A stretch of DNA of 64,000 bases. Source: Mucilaginibacter sp. CSA2-8R (GTDB lineage Bacteria > Bacteroidota > Bacteroidia > Sphingobacteriales > Sphingobacteriaceae). The stretch is taken from positions 3,720,001 to 3,784,000 of the forward strand of contig NZ_CP152389.1 of assembly GCF_038806765.1 (NCBI RefSeq), given 5' to 3'. Position 1 is the stretch's first letter, and each line of letters opens with the position of its first letter. The notes beneath the pieces were generated by a model. That model searched no databases. It saw nothing but the letters and a program-made list of their open reading frames with translations, and had not been told where the DNA came from. Positions 17,343 through 27,007 of this stretch are shown here, piece after piece. Position numbers and translations under genes: made by a program.

Positions 17343-20300
17343 TGTGATTAGCGTTCTCGGTTACTAAGCTTTCCTCTTTGGATTTAAAAAACCAAAGCTT
17401 TCTTTTCTTCTTTTTGGTGTGGGTAAAATCTTCTGACAGCGGCACCTGATCTTCGTCCTGAATAAGTTTACGACCGGCAGCCAGCGACCCGAATATGTAA
17501 TACAGGCCCGGCACAATGATTACGCCGAACACCGTACCTAACAACATACCACCTGCCGATGCAGCACCAATAGTACGGTTACCTAATGCACCAGGCCCTG
17601 TAGCAAACAGCATGGGTATCAAACCAGCCACAAAGGCAAACGAGGTCATCAAAATTGGGCGGAAACGTACTTTTGCACCCTCAATAGCCGCCTCTAACAC
17701 GGTAGCGCCCTGCTGGTGCTTTTGTGCCGCGAACTCTACAATCAGTACCGCGTTTTTACCTAATAAACCAACAAGCATTACCAAACCTACCTGTGCGTAG
17801 ATATCGTTAGACAAGCCCATTATTTTTAACAGGAAGAAAGCCCCGAACACACCGGTAGGTAATGATAAGATTACCGCTAACGGAATAATGAAGCTCTCGT
17901 ACTGAGCTGCTAACACAAAGTAGACGAACACTAACACCACCAAAAAGATGTAAACGGCCTCGTTACCACGGCCAACCTCATCTTTAGATAAACCAATCCA
18001 GTCGATGTCATAACCGCGTGGCAATGTTTCTTTGGCCACTTGCTGAATTACTTTGATGGCCTCGCCGCTACTATAGCCCGGCGCCGGTGCGCCGTTAATA
18101 GCCGAAGCAGTGTACATGTTAAAACGGGTAATTTCGTTCAGGCCCTGCTTCTTCTTAATTTTCATGAAGGCAGAATAAGGCACCATCTCGTCGCGGTTAT
18201 TTTTAACATACAGTTTTAGCAAATCTTCGGGCAATGCACGGTACTCTGGCGATGACTGTACATAAACTTTAAAGAAGTTACCAAACCTGATAAAACCCTG
18301 CTCGTAAGTACTACCAATCAGGATAGAAAGGTTATTCATGGCCTTGCTGATGGTTACCCCTTTTTGCATGGCTGCCTTGTTATCAATCTCCAACTCGTAC
18401 TGCGGGTAATTAGCCGCGAAGAAAGTAAACAGACCGGTTAGCTCTTTACGCTTTTTAAGGGCGGCCATAAATTCGTCGTTTACTTTACCAAAGCTGGCAT
18501 AATCGCCAGAATTGGTTTGGTCGAGCAAACGCAGCGAAAAACCACCCGCAGCACCATAGCCAGGTACAGCCGGCGGTTCAAAAAACTCAATGGTAGCACC
18601 CGGTATTACACGCGCCTTTTCTTCCAGCTCCTGCACAATCTCGTTGGCAGAATGCTTCCGGTCCGACCAGTCTTTTAAGTTAATTAAACAGGTACCGGCG
18701 TTTGAGCCACGGCCTTCGGTTAATACCTCATAACCTGCCAATGCAGATACCGACGCCACACCATCAACTTTTTCGGCTATTTTTTGAAGCTGACGGGCAA
18801 TGTCGTTCGTTCTTTCGAGCGTTGAACCCGGAGGAGTTTGGATGATAGCGTATACCTGGCCCTGATCTTCATTCGGGATAAAGCCCGTTGGTAGTGAGTT
18901 AGATGTAAACCAAATGCCGGCACAAAACGCAATTAGCATAGCAAACGTTACCACTCGTCTGCTGGCAATACTCCTCAGCAAACTGGTATAGCGTCCGGTT
19001 ACCCGGTCAAACCAGCGGTTAAATCCATCTAATCCGCGATCAACAATGGTTTTCTTTTGCGGCTGACCGTGATGGTTTTTCAAAATCATGGCACACAATA
19101 CCGGTGTCAACGTAAGCGCCACAAAACCCGAAATTACAATGGAGGTAGCCATGGTGATGGAGAACTGCCGGTAAAAGATACCTACCGGACCGCTCATAAA
19201 TGCCACAGGCACAAACACCGCCGTCATCAAAAAGGTAATGGCAATAATGGCCCCGCTTATTTCTTGCAGTACTTCTTTGGTTGCCTTATAGGGCGACAAA
19301 TGATCTTCGGCCATCTTGGTGTGCACTGCCTCGACGACGACAATCGCGTTGTCTACCACAATACCAATAGCCAGTACCAACGCAAATAAAGTAATCAGGT
19401 TAATGGTAAGCCCAAACAGCTGCATAAAGAAGAATGCACCCACCAAAGATACCGGAACCGCCAGCGTTGGAATAAGCGTTGAACGCCAGTCGCCCAAAAA
19501 CACAAACACCACAATAGCCACCAAAATAAAGGCTTCTACCAGTGTATGGATTACTTTTTCCATAGAGGCATCTAGGAAGCTGGATACGTCATAGCTGATC
19601 TGATAGTCCATCCCCGGCGCAAAAGAGCGCGACTTGATTTCTTCCAGTTTAGCTTTAACTTCTTTAATTACGTCGCTGGCGTTACTGCCGTAAGTTTGTT
19701 TCAGGGTAATGGCCGCAGATGGGTGACCATCCATGTTAGAGTAGATATCGTAAAACTCACTACCAAGTTCTACATCAGCAACATCTTTCAGGTACAGTAT
19801 CTCGCCGTTTTTATCAGCCCTGATAATTACGTTTTTATACTGCTCAGGCTTATCGTAACGGCCGGCATATGTCAACACATACTCTAATGACTGTGAACGT
19901 TTACCGGTACTTTGACCTAAACGACCAGGTGAGCCAATAATACTTTGCTGCGACAAGGCTTCCATCACCTCATCGGTTGATACGTTGTAAGCGCGCATAC
20001 GATCTGGCTTAAGCCAGATCCGCATGGCATACTGGCGGCTACCTAATATTTTAGCGCTACCAACCCCCTTTAAACGGCTTAGCTCAGGTATAATGTTTAC
20101 CCCGGCAAAGTTGTACAAAAAGTTTTCGTTGGCTTTAGGGTCTTTACTGTAAAGGTTAACATACATCAGCATGTTAGGCGAGGTATAACTCACTACCAAA
20201 CCCTCGCGCTGTACCAGCTCGGGCAAACGGTTAGTTACCTGCTCAATGCGGTTTTTTACGTTTACTACCGCCTGGTTGGGGTCGGTTCCTAAATCAAATA

Positions 20301-20577
20301 CGGCCTGTATGGTAGCCTCGCCCGCACTGGTTGCATCCGAGGTCATGTACTTCATTCCGGGAGCACCGTTAATGGCTTTTTCCATCGGGATGAGTACTGA
20401 GTTAACCAACACGTCGGCACTGGCGCCCGGGTAGGCAACGTTTACCACCACCATTGGAGGGGCGATAGACGGGAACTGCGAAACCGGAAGGGTTTCGATG
20501 GCCAGCACCCCCATAAATATAATGACCAGCGACAGTACTATTGCAAGCACCGGTCTTTGCATAAATTTATTAAACAT
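17335..20577 (-). CDS. RND multidrug efflux permease (AcrB/HAE1 type)
   Basis: A 1080-residue proton-driven inner-membrane pump. It opens with FMQRPVLAIVLSLVIIFMGVLAI as the first membrane segment, followed by a long periplasmic loop (~30-335), segments ~340-500 containing the relay pair in ALVLAIGIVVDNAIVVVE (adjacent Asp residues), a second periplasmic loop (~560-870), and a final membrane block with GKNAVLIVEFA. It ends in a basic, charged cytoplasmic tail (HTKKKKRKLWFFK...). The sequence supports the HAE1 hydrophobe-exporting group, not the heavy-metal group. The substrate range is unknown. It follows the adaptor by 25 bp. Confidence 0.95.
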   Translation of the reverse strand: MFNKFMQRPVLAIVLSLVIIFMGVLAIETLPVSQFPSIAPPMVVVNVAYPGASADVLVNSVLIPMEKAINGAPGMKYMTSDATSAGEATIQAVFDLGTDPNQAVVNVKNRIEQVTNRLPELVQREGLVVSYTSPNMLMYVNLYSKDPKANENFLYNFAGVNIIPELSRLKGVGSAKILGSRQYAMRIWLKPDRMRAYNVSTDEVMEALSQQSIIGSPGRLGQSTGKRSQSLEYVLTYAGRYDKPEQYKNVIIRADKNGEILYLKDVADVELGSEFYDIYSNMDGHPSAAITLKQTYGSNASDVIKEVKAKLEEIKSRSFAPGMDYQISYDVSSFLDASMEKVIHTLVEAFILVAIVVFVFLGDWRSTLIPTLAVPVSLVGAFFFMQLFGLTINLITLFALVLAIGIVVDNAIVVVEAVHTKMAEDHLSPYKATKEVLQEISGAIIAITFLMTAVFVPVAFMSGPVGIFYRQFSITMATSIVISGFVALTLTPVLCAMILKNHHGQPQKKTIVDRGLDGFNRWFDRVTGRYTSLLRSIASRRVVTFAMLIAFCAGIWFTSNSLPTGFIPNEDQGQVYAIIQTPPGSTLERTNDIARQLQKIAEKVDGVASVSALAGYEVLTEGRGSNAGTCLINLKDWSDRKHSANEIVQELEEKARVIPGATIEFFEPPAVPGYGAAGGFSLRLLDQTNSGDYASFGKVNDEFMAALKKRKELTGLFTFFAANYPQYELEIDNKAAMQKGVTISKAMNNLSILIGSTYEQGFIRFGNFFKVYVQSSPEYRALPEDLLKLYVKNNRDEMVPYSAFMKIKKKQGLNEITRFNMYTASAINGAPAPGYSSGEAIKVIQQVAKETLPRGYDIDWIGLSKDEVGRGNEAVYIFLVVLVFVYFVLAAQYESFIIPLAVILSLPTGVFGAFFLLKIMGLSNDIYAQVGLVMLVGLLGKNAVLIVEFAAQKHQQGATVLEAAIEGAKVRFRPILMTSFAFVAGLIPMLFATGPGALGNRTIGAASAGGMLLGTVFGVIIVPGLYYIFGSLAAGRKLIQDEDQVPLSEDFTHTKKKKRKLWFFKSKEESLVTENANHNE

Positions 20578-20602
20578 GGTTGTTTAGATTTAATCTGGTG
20601 GA

Positions 20603-21682
20603 TTATTCTGCCGGTAACCTAAGCTGACCGATTACAGATTTCATGTTCTGGAATTCGTAGTTGATCTTGTCATTGTTGGTAACCTTTTTCAGGCCTTCCA
20701 GCAAAATTTTATCATCAGGAGATAATCCGGCGGTTACTTCGTACAAATCGTTCATGTCGGCGCCGATGGTAATTTCGCGGGCCTGTACACGACTGTTTTT
20801 ATCAACCACGTAAACGTATTTTTTTTCCAGCACTTCAAATGTTGCCTTTTGCGGAATTAAAAGCGCTTGTTTAAGCGGAACAATCATTTGCACGTTACCA
20901 GTTTCGCCATGGCGTAACAACCCTTGCGGATTAGGAAAAGTAGCTCTAAAAGGAATATTTCCGGTTTCGTTATCAAAGTCGGCTTCGATGGTTTCAACCA
21001 CGCCAGGGTACTGAAACACTTTATGATTAGCCATCAGCAGTCTTACTTCAGGCTTTTCTTTTTTATTTTCGGTCTTATAATCCAGATATTCAGCCTCGGG
21101 CACGTTAAAGTAAACCCACATTTTGCTGTTATCAGCCAGGGTAGTCATTAAGTCGCCTTCTTCAATCAGGCTACCAGGCCGAACTTGTAAACGGTCGATA
21201 TATCCATCGAAAGGCGCAGTGATGGATAAGAAGCGCAGGTGAGTTTGGCTCAATGACAACTCGGCCTTAGCTTTATTTAACTTAGCTTTGGCCATGGCCA
21301 ATTCGTTAGGTGCCACAATATTACTGTCTCTCAGCTTTTTGGTATTTTGATACTCAATTTGCGCCAGGTTAACTTCGGCTTGCGTTTTCTGCATTTCGGC
21401 GCCTAAAACCTTGGGCATAATTTGAAACAATAGCTGACCTTTTTTTACGAACTGTCCTTCGTCAACAAAGCTCTTTTCGAGGTAGCCGCGCTCCTGAGCT
21501 CTGATTTCAATGTGACGAATGGAACGGATTTGGCCAACATACTCGTTAACCACAGTGGTGTCCATTTTTAACGGACTGGTAACTAAAAGTTTAGCGTCGG
21601 CTTCTTTTTGCTCTTTTTGTTGTTTACAGCTTGTATGTAGCAATAAGGCACACAAACCCATAAACACGAATTGTACTTTCAT
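20603..21682 (-). CDS. RND efflux periplasmic adaptor (AcrA/MFP type)
   Basis: A 359-residue membrane-fusion protein that bridges pump and outer-membrane duct. It has a lipoprotein signal with lipobox HTSC (Cys19), a barrel-sandwich half-motif (EIRAQERGYLEKSFVDEGQFVKKGQLLF, near 53-80), a coiled-coil hairpin (~95-145), the second lipoyl half (ITAPFDGYIDRLQVRPGSLI) and beta-barrel with RHGETGNVQMIVPLKQALLIPQKA. Length is typical. It is the first gene of the efflux operon; a separate small exported protein lies 164 bp upstream on the same strand. Confidence 0.94.
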   Translation of the reverse strand: MKVQFVFMGLCALLLHTSCKQQKEQKEADAKLLVTSPLKMDTTVVNEYVGQIRSIRHIEIRAQERGYLEKSFVDEGQFVKKGQLLFQIMPKVLGAEMQKTQAEVNLAQIEYQNTKKLRDSNIVAPNELAMAKAKLNKAKAELSLSQTHLRFLSITAPFDGYIDRLQVRPGSLIEEGDLMTTLADNSKMWVYFNVPEAEYLDYKTENKKEKPEVRLLMANHKVFQYPGVVETIEADFDNETGNIPFRATFPNPQGLLRHGETGNVQMIVPLKQALLIPQKATFEVLEKKYVYVVDKNSRVQAREITIGADMNDLYEVTAGLSPDDKILLEGLKKVTNNDKINYEFQNMKSVIGQLRLPAE

Positions 21683-21846
21683 GACAGTTTGGGAAATTTA
21701 ATTAGGATTTTGAAATTGTTTTTAACGAGGGTTATGATCGGGAAACACGATGTGCTACTTTATGATAGCCAGCAACGCATTTTTAGAAAAAAACAATAAA
21801 TAGAAAATTACTCGGCGATAATGATACGCCGATAAAAAGAGCAGAA

Positions 21847-22257
21847 TCAGATTCTGAAAACCCGGAAGGTAATGTATAATTTAGAGGTAGGGAATACCGA
21901 GAGAAGGCAGTGTGAAGGATAGGTAAGGTTGATATTTTTACTTACCTCTTCGTACAACTGCGCCGAAAAATGCGGATTGAGGAAATCGCCTTTAGCTTGA
22001 ACTTTACGATGATTGACCGTTTCGTCATTGTCATCCTCCACGTTTTCAACTAAAGTACGGTTTCGGCTGCTTTTGTACTGGCGAAAATATTGCAAGTCAG
22101 ATCTTGTTTCGACTATGCTGCTTTTTACCTCGGTTGAACTTCTTACGGCATGAGATACAATGAAGTGACTGCTTTGCCATAAGCTGGCATAAGCCATGCT
22201 ATGCCCGCACAGCAGTATCACCCCAAGGGAAAGAAATAATTTAAATAACCACTTCAT
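21847..22257 (-). CDS. Small exported protein of unknown function
   Basis: A 136-residue protein with a clear Sec signal peptide (basic start MKWLFK, hydrophobic core ~5-20, likely cleavage after AYA at 22-24). The mature part is hydrophilic with a charged centre (VENVEDDNDETVNHRK) and a hydrophobic, basic C terminus ending LYITFRVFRI. I do not recognise a domain. It lies 164 bp upstream of the RND adaptor on the same strand and may be co-regulated or independent. Codon use looks like its neighbours, and the signal peptide supports a real gene. Confidence 0.6.
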   Translation of the reverse strand: MKWLFKLFLSLGVILLCGHSMAYASLWQSSHFIVSHAVRSSTEVKSSIVETRSDLQYFRQYKSSRNRTLVENVEDDNDETVNHRKVQAKGDFLNPHFSAQLYEEVSKNINLTYPSHCLLSVFPTSKLYITFRVFRI

Positions 22258-22657
22258 TCAGTGCGCAAAGTAAACAAAAGATTAACGCAATGCAAAAGAC
22301 GTAATTATTTTGTGGAAATGTTTCGGATTTGTAAACGCAACGTAAATACAGCTGCAACTTTTTTATTACAGAATACTATTTAATATAATTTAAATTACTA
22401 AATTTTGTACTTAATTTTCTGAAAATGAGTGCATTGAATACTTATACTACGCAAGCAAAAAAGTAAATACGATAAAAATAAAAATGGCTTAGTTGCAAAC
22501 ATTTTCTTCTAAAGTTGAGCATTTAGAATACTTATTCGACGATTTTAGAGCAAAAACGCAGATTTTACTTGCAGATAAATTTATTTCAAAACTAAACCCA
22601 ATAAAAAAAGTCATTGCAGCACTCAGGCTACAATGACTTTTTTACTACCGTTTAAAA
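22258..22657. other. AT-rich intergenic region
   Basis: About 400 bp between a small exported-protein gene and the end of the 3-keto-glycoside cluster, both on the minus strand. It contains the cluster terminator (22604-22643) and, next to 22257, the expected promoter region of the small gene. I see no gene; the longest start-to-stop frames are very short. Confidence 0.5.
22604..22643 (-). terminator. Terminator of the 3-keto-glycoside cluster
   Basis: An 11-nt inverted repeat (22610-22620 and 22627-22637, one mismatch) with a 6-nt loop, flanked by A6 and T6 runs, lies 15 bp after the DUF1080 stop. On the minus strand it ends in a T tract. Confidence 0.85.
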
Positions 22658-23440
22658 TCAGTTTTTCAACTCTCTTACCCAGATGTTACGGAAACTTATG
22701 GGTTCGCTTTTATCACCATGAGCCTGAAGCTTGATAGACGCTGCACCATGTTTAATGGAGTAAGAGGGCTGCCCAATATACTGTGTAGGCCCGCGAAGCT
22801 CCGTGTTGTTTTGCACAATAATACCGTTAAAGGCCACTGTGATACGTGCAGGCGTTTTTAAAGAGCCATCTTCGTTAAAAACGGGTGCCAGCCAGTTCAC
22901 ATCATAAGTCTGCCACTCGCCGGGCTTCCGCGAAGGATTTGACAATGGAGGAAATTGTTTATAAATGCTCCCGGCCATTCCGTTAACATAAGTTTTGTTT
23001 TCGTACGAATCGAGCACCTGCAACTCATATCCAGGATCGCCTTTGCCTAACGACGCTAAAAATATACCGCTGTTGCCCCTGGCCTGCCCCTCGCCGGTGA
23101 TGTTGGCGGGTATGCGCCATTCAATATGTAATTGGTAGCTGGTAAACAGCCGTTTGGTTTCGATGTTACCACCGGCTTTATTAACCGTAAGCACATCGCC
23201 TTTAACCGTCCAGTTGGCGGGCTTATCGCGGTCGGCGTTTGATACCCATTCATTCAGGTTTTTACCGTCAAATAATATGACTGCATCGCTTGGGGGTGGT
23301 ACGCTTAAGTACTTTCCGGGCATAACTTTTACCGGAACCGGACTCCATACCTCGGTATCTTCGGGTTTGGCACCCTGCTGAGCAAATGCCGAATACGATG
23401 CGCTCATCAACAACGTTATTAATATTCTTTTTGCATTCAT
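22658..23440 (-). CDS. DUF1080 protein, putative 3-keto-glycoside hydrolase/lyase
   Basis: A 260-residue exported protein (signal peptide to AFA at ~18-20) with one DUF1080 beta-jelly-roll domain. Marks include VILFDGKNLNEWV (residues ~54-66), TKRLFTSYQLHIEWRIP and GNSGIFLASLG, then YELQVLDSY and WQTYDVNWLAP, ending in PISFRNIWVRELK. Family members cleave glycosides whose sugar was oxidised at C3 (3-keto-glycosides). Its place as last gene of a cluster with a GMC dehydrogenase, cytochrome c, Gfo/Idh enzyme and TIM-barrel proteins supports this role. Exact substrate is unknown. Confidence 0.88.
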   Translation of the reverse strand: MNAKRILITLLMSASYSAFAQQGAKPEDTEVWSPVPVKVMPGKYLSVPPPSDAVILFDGKNLNEWVSNADRDKPANWTVKGDVLTVNKAGGNIETKRLFTSYQLHIEWRIPANITGEGQARGNSGIFLASLGKGDPGYELQVLDSYENKTYVNGMAGSIYKQFPPLSNPSRKPGEWQTYDVNWLAPVFNEDGSLKTPARITVAFNGIIVQNNTELRGPTQYIGQPSYSIKHGAASIKLQAHGDKSEPISFRNIWVRELKN

Positions 23441-23452
23441 AAGTCGTACAAT

Positions 23453-24325
23453 TTATACCAAAAGCTTATTGCGTAAATAATTACAACTTTCAGTTATACT
23501 TACATAAGGGTCTATCTTAAAATTCTCCTGCTCTACGATGTAATGCTTTATACCCGCCAGTTTAGATTTAGCAAAAATCTGCTTAAAGTTAACAGAACCT
23601 TTACCTACTTCGGTATTTAGCTTGCTGTCTTGCTTGTCCATGTCTTTAACGTGTACCATGGCAAAGCGACCCGGATACTTTTCAAACCATTTTACCGGAT
23701 CTTGTCCGGCACGCACCACCCAGTACAAATCCATCTCGAAGCTAACCATCGCAGGGTCAGTTTCTTTTAACAGCACCTCGTAAAGTGTAGTACCATCAAT
23801 CGGCATAAACTCAAAATCGTGGTTGTGGTAGGCCATTTTTAAACCTGCGGCCTTAACCCTCTTAGCAGCCATGTTTAGTTTGGCGGCAACGTTTTTTAAA
23901 TCAGCACCTGTTTTACGGAACTTTGCGTCAACATAAGGCATGGTGATATACTGATGCCCCAATATCTTACCGGCCGCTACAGCATCATCCAACTCGTCAA
24001 ACTTACCTTCACCCAGCAACATATCCATACCATAATGGCCACTTGGCGATTTAAGCCCATGCTGGTCTAAAAGCTTCTTAAATTCGACTGGTTTCAATCC
24101 CCAAAAACCGTTTTGTTTACTGTAACCAAAAACCTCCACTTCTCTATATCCGGCTTTGGCAACTTTGGCAATTGCGCCGCGCACATCTTTAGGTAACTGT
24201 TCGCGTAAGGTATATAATTGTATGCCTGCCACATGGTTACTGGCAGCCAGCGACAACTTGGGTAATAAAGTAACTCCGGCGCCAATGAGGCCAGCCTGTG
24301 TTAAAAATGCTCTTCTATTTATCAT
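23453..24325 (-). CDS. Exported sugar isomerase/epimerase-like TIM-barrel protein
   Basis: A 290-residue AP-endonuclease-2 (xylose isomerase-like) fold protein with a twin-arginine-like start (INRRAFLTQAGLIGAG), so probably periplasmic. After cleavage near residue 28 the barrel begins GIQLYTLREQLP. Likely metal and substrate residues lie in YREVEVFGY, MAYHNHDFEF (~182-191), FEMDLYWVVRAG and the C-terminal YIVEQENF. Family members isomerise or epimerise sugars, and some cleave 3-keto-glycosides. It is 12 bp before DUF1080 and 31 bp after the next TIM-barrel gene. The specific reaction is unknown. Confidence 0.85.
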   Translation of the reverse strand: MINRRAFLTQAGLIGAGVTLLPKLSLAASNHVAGIQLYTLREQLPKDVRGAIAKVAKAGYREVEVFGYSKQNGFWGLKPVEFKKLLDQHGLKSPSGHYGMDMLLGEGKFDELDDAVAAGKILGHQYITMPYVDAKFRKTGADLKNVAAKLNMAAKRVKAAGLKMAYHNHDFEFMPIDGTTLYEVLLKETDPAMVSFEMDLYWVVRAGQDPVKWFEKYPGRFAMVHVKDMDKQDSKLNTEVGKGSVNFKQIFAKSKLAGIKHYIVEQENFKIDPYVSITESCNYLRNKLLV

Positions 24326-24356
24326 GGTCCTGTTGGTCTATATTTTACGGCTGATG

Positions 24357-25241
24357 TTAAACATCACATATCTGCACACATTTTTGCAATGAGGCTAACT
24401 TATCAGTTGCCGTTGGTACAAATTCCTGCGCTACATAACCTTTAAAGCCGGTAGCAACAATCGCTTTCATAATAGCCGGATAGTACAGCTCTTGGGTACT
24501 ATCAATTTCGTTACGACCGGGTACGCCGCCGGTGTGGTAGTGGGCAATGTACTGGTTATATTGCTTAATATTGGTAATGATGTCGCCCTCGTCAATCTGC
24601 ATGTGATAGATGTCATACAGCAGTTTAAAGTTTTCGGAACCCAGCTTTTTGCACAGTTCGGCGCCCCACCAAGTACGGTCGGCCTGGTAATCCTTATGGT
24701 TTAACTTACTATTCAAAAGTTCCATAACCAACACTACTTTATGCTTTTCGGCCAATGGCATCAATTGCTTTAGGCCGGTTACGCAGTTTTCCCATCCCTC
24801 CTCATCGCTCTTACCACGCTTATTGCCGCTAAAACAAATTAAATTAGTGTAACCTGCTTTAGCTACCAGCGGTATCATCTCGCTGTATTGCTTAACCAGC
24901 GTTTCGTGGAACTTCTTGTCGTTAAAACCATCAACGAGGTTAATTTCGGCACCATTGCACATCGATGAATGTAAACCATATTTTTTTAGTGTGTCCCACT
25001 CCTTAGGGCCTACTAAATCAATAGCTTTCAAGCCTATTTTTTTCCCTTCGGCGCAAAGCTTGTCCAAGGGTATATCACTATAACACCACCGGCAGGCGGA
25101 GTGATTGATGTTGCCTTTAAGCGACGTACTTTCTTCGGACGGAGCAGCCTGCGTTTGATTCATATTTATTAAGCCTGTTGCCGACAAGGCTGCGGTACCT
25201 GCCAGCAGGTTTTTAACAGCTGATCTGCGGTTGGTTGCCAT
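24357..25241 (-). CDS. Hydroxypyruvate isomerase-like TIM-barrel protein, exported
   Basis: A 294-residue xylose-isomerase-like protein with a twin-arginine-like leader (NRRSAVKNLLAGTAALSATG) and mature start near residue 33. Residues fitting a divalent-metal site are E in VVLVMELLNS, D in LLYDIYHMQ, and E in GYVAQEFVP near the C terminus; HYHTGGVPGRNEID is the Hyi-like block. The Hyi family interconverts hydroxypyruvate and tartronate semialdehyde, but an exported copy inside a 3-keto-sugar cluster more likely acts on an oxidised sugar. That is inference from context. It sits 45 bp after the transporter gene. Confidence 0.82.
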   Translation of the reverse strand: MATNRRSAVKNLLAGTAALSATGLINMNQTQAAPSEESTSLKGNINHSACRWCYSDIPLDKLCAEGKKIGLKAIDLVGPKEWDTLKKYGLHSSMCNGAEINLVDGFNDKKFHETLVKQYSEMIPLVAKAGYTNLICFSGNKRGKSDEEGWENCVTGLKQLMPLAEKHKVVLVMELLNSKLNHKDYQADRTWWGAELCKKLGSENFKLLYDIYHMQIDEGDIITNIKQYNQYIAHYHTGGVPGRNEIDSTQELYYPAIMKAIVATGFKGYVAQEFVPTATDKLASLQKCVQICDV

Positions 25242-25286
25242 TATAATTTTAATTTAAAGGTATGACTGTGTAAAATGTATCGTGGT

Positions 25287-26534
25287 TTAAAGGCTAAGCG
25301 TACCCGTTTCGTCAACGTAAGCGGTTGAAGTTTTGGCTTGACCGGGGCGCTCTTTAAATAACAGTAAAAACAGCACAAGTACAACGGCTGCTATGCCGGC
25401 TGGTATTAACCATATTTGCTGCCAGTTATGTGCGTTAGCCCCTGTTTTATACGAGTCTACAATAGGCCCCGATATGGAGAAACCTATCAGCATCCCCACG
25501 CCGTAAGTAGCCAGCGTAATAAAGCCCTGCGCTGCACTTTTAAAGCGTTCGCCCGCCAGGTTATCGGTGTAAATCTGACCGGTCACGAAAAAGAAATCGT
25601 AACAAATTCCATGCATTACGATGCCCATAATCAGCATCCAGTAGTTGGATTCGATGTTACCGTAAGCGAAAAACACATAGCGCAGTACCCAGGCTAACAT
25701 ACCTACTGCCAGCATTTTTTTAACCCCAAGGCGAACAAAAAACAAAGGCATCAGTGCCATAAATATCAACTCGGATACCTGCCCAAAGGCCTGCTTACCC
25801 GCAGCGCCCTGCATACCCACTTCGTTAAGGAAGGGGTTAGTAAAGTTATAGTAAAATGCCAGCGGTACACAAATTGCTACCGATGCCAGGAAGAATACGA
25901 GGTACGAGCGGTTTTTCAATAAACGGATAGCATCCAAGCCTAAAATATCGCTAAGCGACGTAGCCTGTTCTTTTTTAACCGGAGGCGTAGCTGGTAGCGT
26001 GAAACTAAACAGCCCTAATATAAACGAAGCTATAGAAGCGGTTTTCAACGTTAATGCCAGCGAACCTGTTTTTTCCCAACCCAACCAGCCAATAGCAAAA
26101 CCTGCCACGATCCATCCCAAAGTTCCTAATACCCGGATAGGCGGAAACTCTTTGCTTGGATTGGTCATTTGCCTGAAAGATATGGAGTTGACTAACGCGA
26201 GCGTCGGCATATACACAATCATGTAGAGCAATACATAAGGGTAAAAGGCAGAAAAATCGGCGGCTGTCGAACTTAGCCACAGCAGTGCACCACCAATAAG
26301 ATGCAATACCCCTAAAATTTTTTGCGCAGAAAAATATTTATCTGCAATGAGCCCAATGATGAAAGGCGCTACAATAGCGCCAATAGATTGTGTAAGATAA
26401 GCTACCCCCACCTCAGTGGCACTGGTTTTTAAATTGGTGAGCAGGTAGGTACCTAAAGTAACAAACCATGCCCCCCAGATAAAAAATTCCAGGAACATCA
26501 TTACCGACAACTTTATTTTTACCGATGCAGTCAT
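25287..26534 (-). CDS. MFS transporter, NupG/nucleoside:H+ symporter family
   Basis: A 415-residue inner-membrane protein with about 12 hydrophobic segments. The start KLSVMMFLEFFIWGAWFVTLGTYL and GVAYLTQSIGAIVAPFIIGLIADKYF are characteristic of the nucleoside:proton symporter family. In this cluster the family is likely to take up a sugar or 3-keto-sugar product rather than a nucleoside; this is inference. It lies 6 bp after the cytochrome c gene, so co-transcription is clear. Confidence 0.88.
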   Translation of the reverse strand: MTASVKIKLSVMMFLEFFIWGAWFVTLGTYLLTNLKTSATEVGVAYLTQSIGAIVAPFIIGLIADKYFSAQKILGVLHLIGGALLWLSSTAADFSAFYPYVLLYMIVYMPTLALVNSISFRQMTNPSKEFPPIRVLGTLGWIVAGFAIGWLGWEKTGSLALTLKTASIASFILGLFSFTLPATPPVKKEQATSLSDILGLDAIRLLKNRSYLVFFLASVAICVPLAFYYNFTNPFLNEVGMQGAAGKQAFGQVSELIFMALMPLFFVRLGVKKMLAVGMLAWVLRYVFFAYGNIESNYWMLIMGIVMHGICYDFFFVTGQIYTDNLAGERFKSAAQGFITLATYGVGMLIGFSISGPIVDSYKTGANAHNWQQIWLIPAGIAAVVLVLFLLLFKERPGQAKTSTAYVDETGTLSL

Positions 26535-26540
26535 GATGGG

Positions 26541-26993
26541 TTATTTTACGGTGAGTATATATTTGACGATCTCGCGGGCATCATCTACCGAAATCATGGG
26601 GTGCGGCGACATGGCGATATCGCCAAAGCTGCCTGCACCGCCTTTAATTATTTTGTCGGCCAGTTTATCGACGTCGCCCGAATTATATTTTTTAGCAACC
26701 TCTGCATATGATGGGCCCACTAGTTTATCATGTTCTTTGTGGCAAGCCAGGCAATCAGATTTGGCAATCAGCGCAGCACCTTTAGATGATGATGCGTTGG
26801 TAGTGCCGGTATTTTCGGTACCGATGCCACCCGTAGTGTCCTGAATGGCGTTGCTATTTTGCGCCACGGCCGACTGGTTGTTGCCGAGGGTGGTATCAGC
26901 GCTTACTTTATCTTGTTTTTGGCCGCCCCCGCAGGAGGCAATAACGGCAACCGTAAGGCTTATTGATGTAATTAAAAATGCTTTTTTTATCAT
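26541..26993 (-). CDS. Lipoprotein cytochrome c (class I)
   Basis: A 150-residue mono-haem cytochrome. It has a lipoprotein signal with lipobox IASC (Cys21), a low-complexity Gln/Asn/Thr/Gly linker (~24-70), then the haem-binding motif CLACH (residues 81-85) and a likely axial Met in IAMSPHP (M128). It is anchored on the periplasmic side. In glucoside 3-dehydrogenase systems a small cytochrome c accepts electrons from the GMC flavoprotein, and the GMC gene is four genes upstream in the same cluster. It is 14 bp after an isomerase gene. Confidence 0.92.
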   Translation of the reverse strand: MIKKAFLITSISLTVAVIASCGGGQKQDKVSADTTLGNNQSAVAQNSNAIQDTTGGIGTENTGTTNASSSKGAALIAKSDCLACHKEHDKLVGPSYAEVAKKYNSGDVDKLADKIIKGGAGSFGDIAMSPHPMISVDDAREIVKYILTVK

Positions 26994-27007
26994 AGGTGAT
27001 GAAGATT

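Noticed and set aside
22433..22465. Short plus-strand ATG frame of about 12 codons in the AT-rich gap
   Set aside because: Too short, no homology I know and no supporting signal.
25287..26534. MFS protein as a true nucleoside importer
   Set aside because: Family fits, but the sugar-oxidation context makes a sugar substrate more likely; left open.
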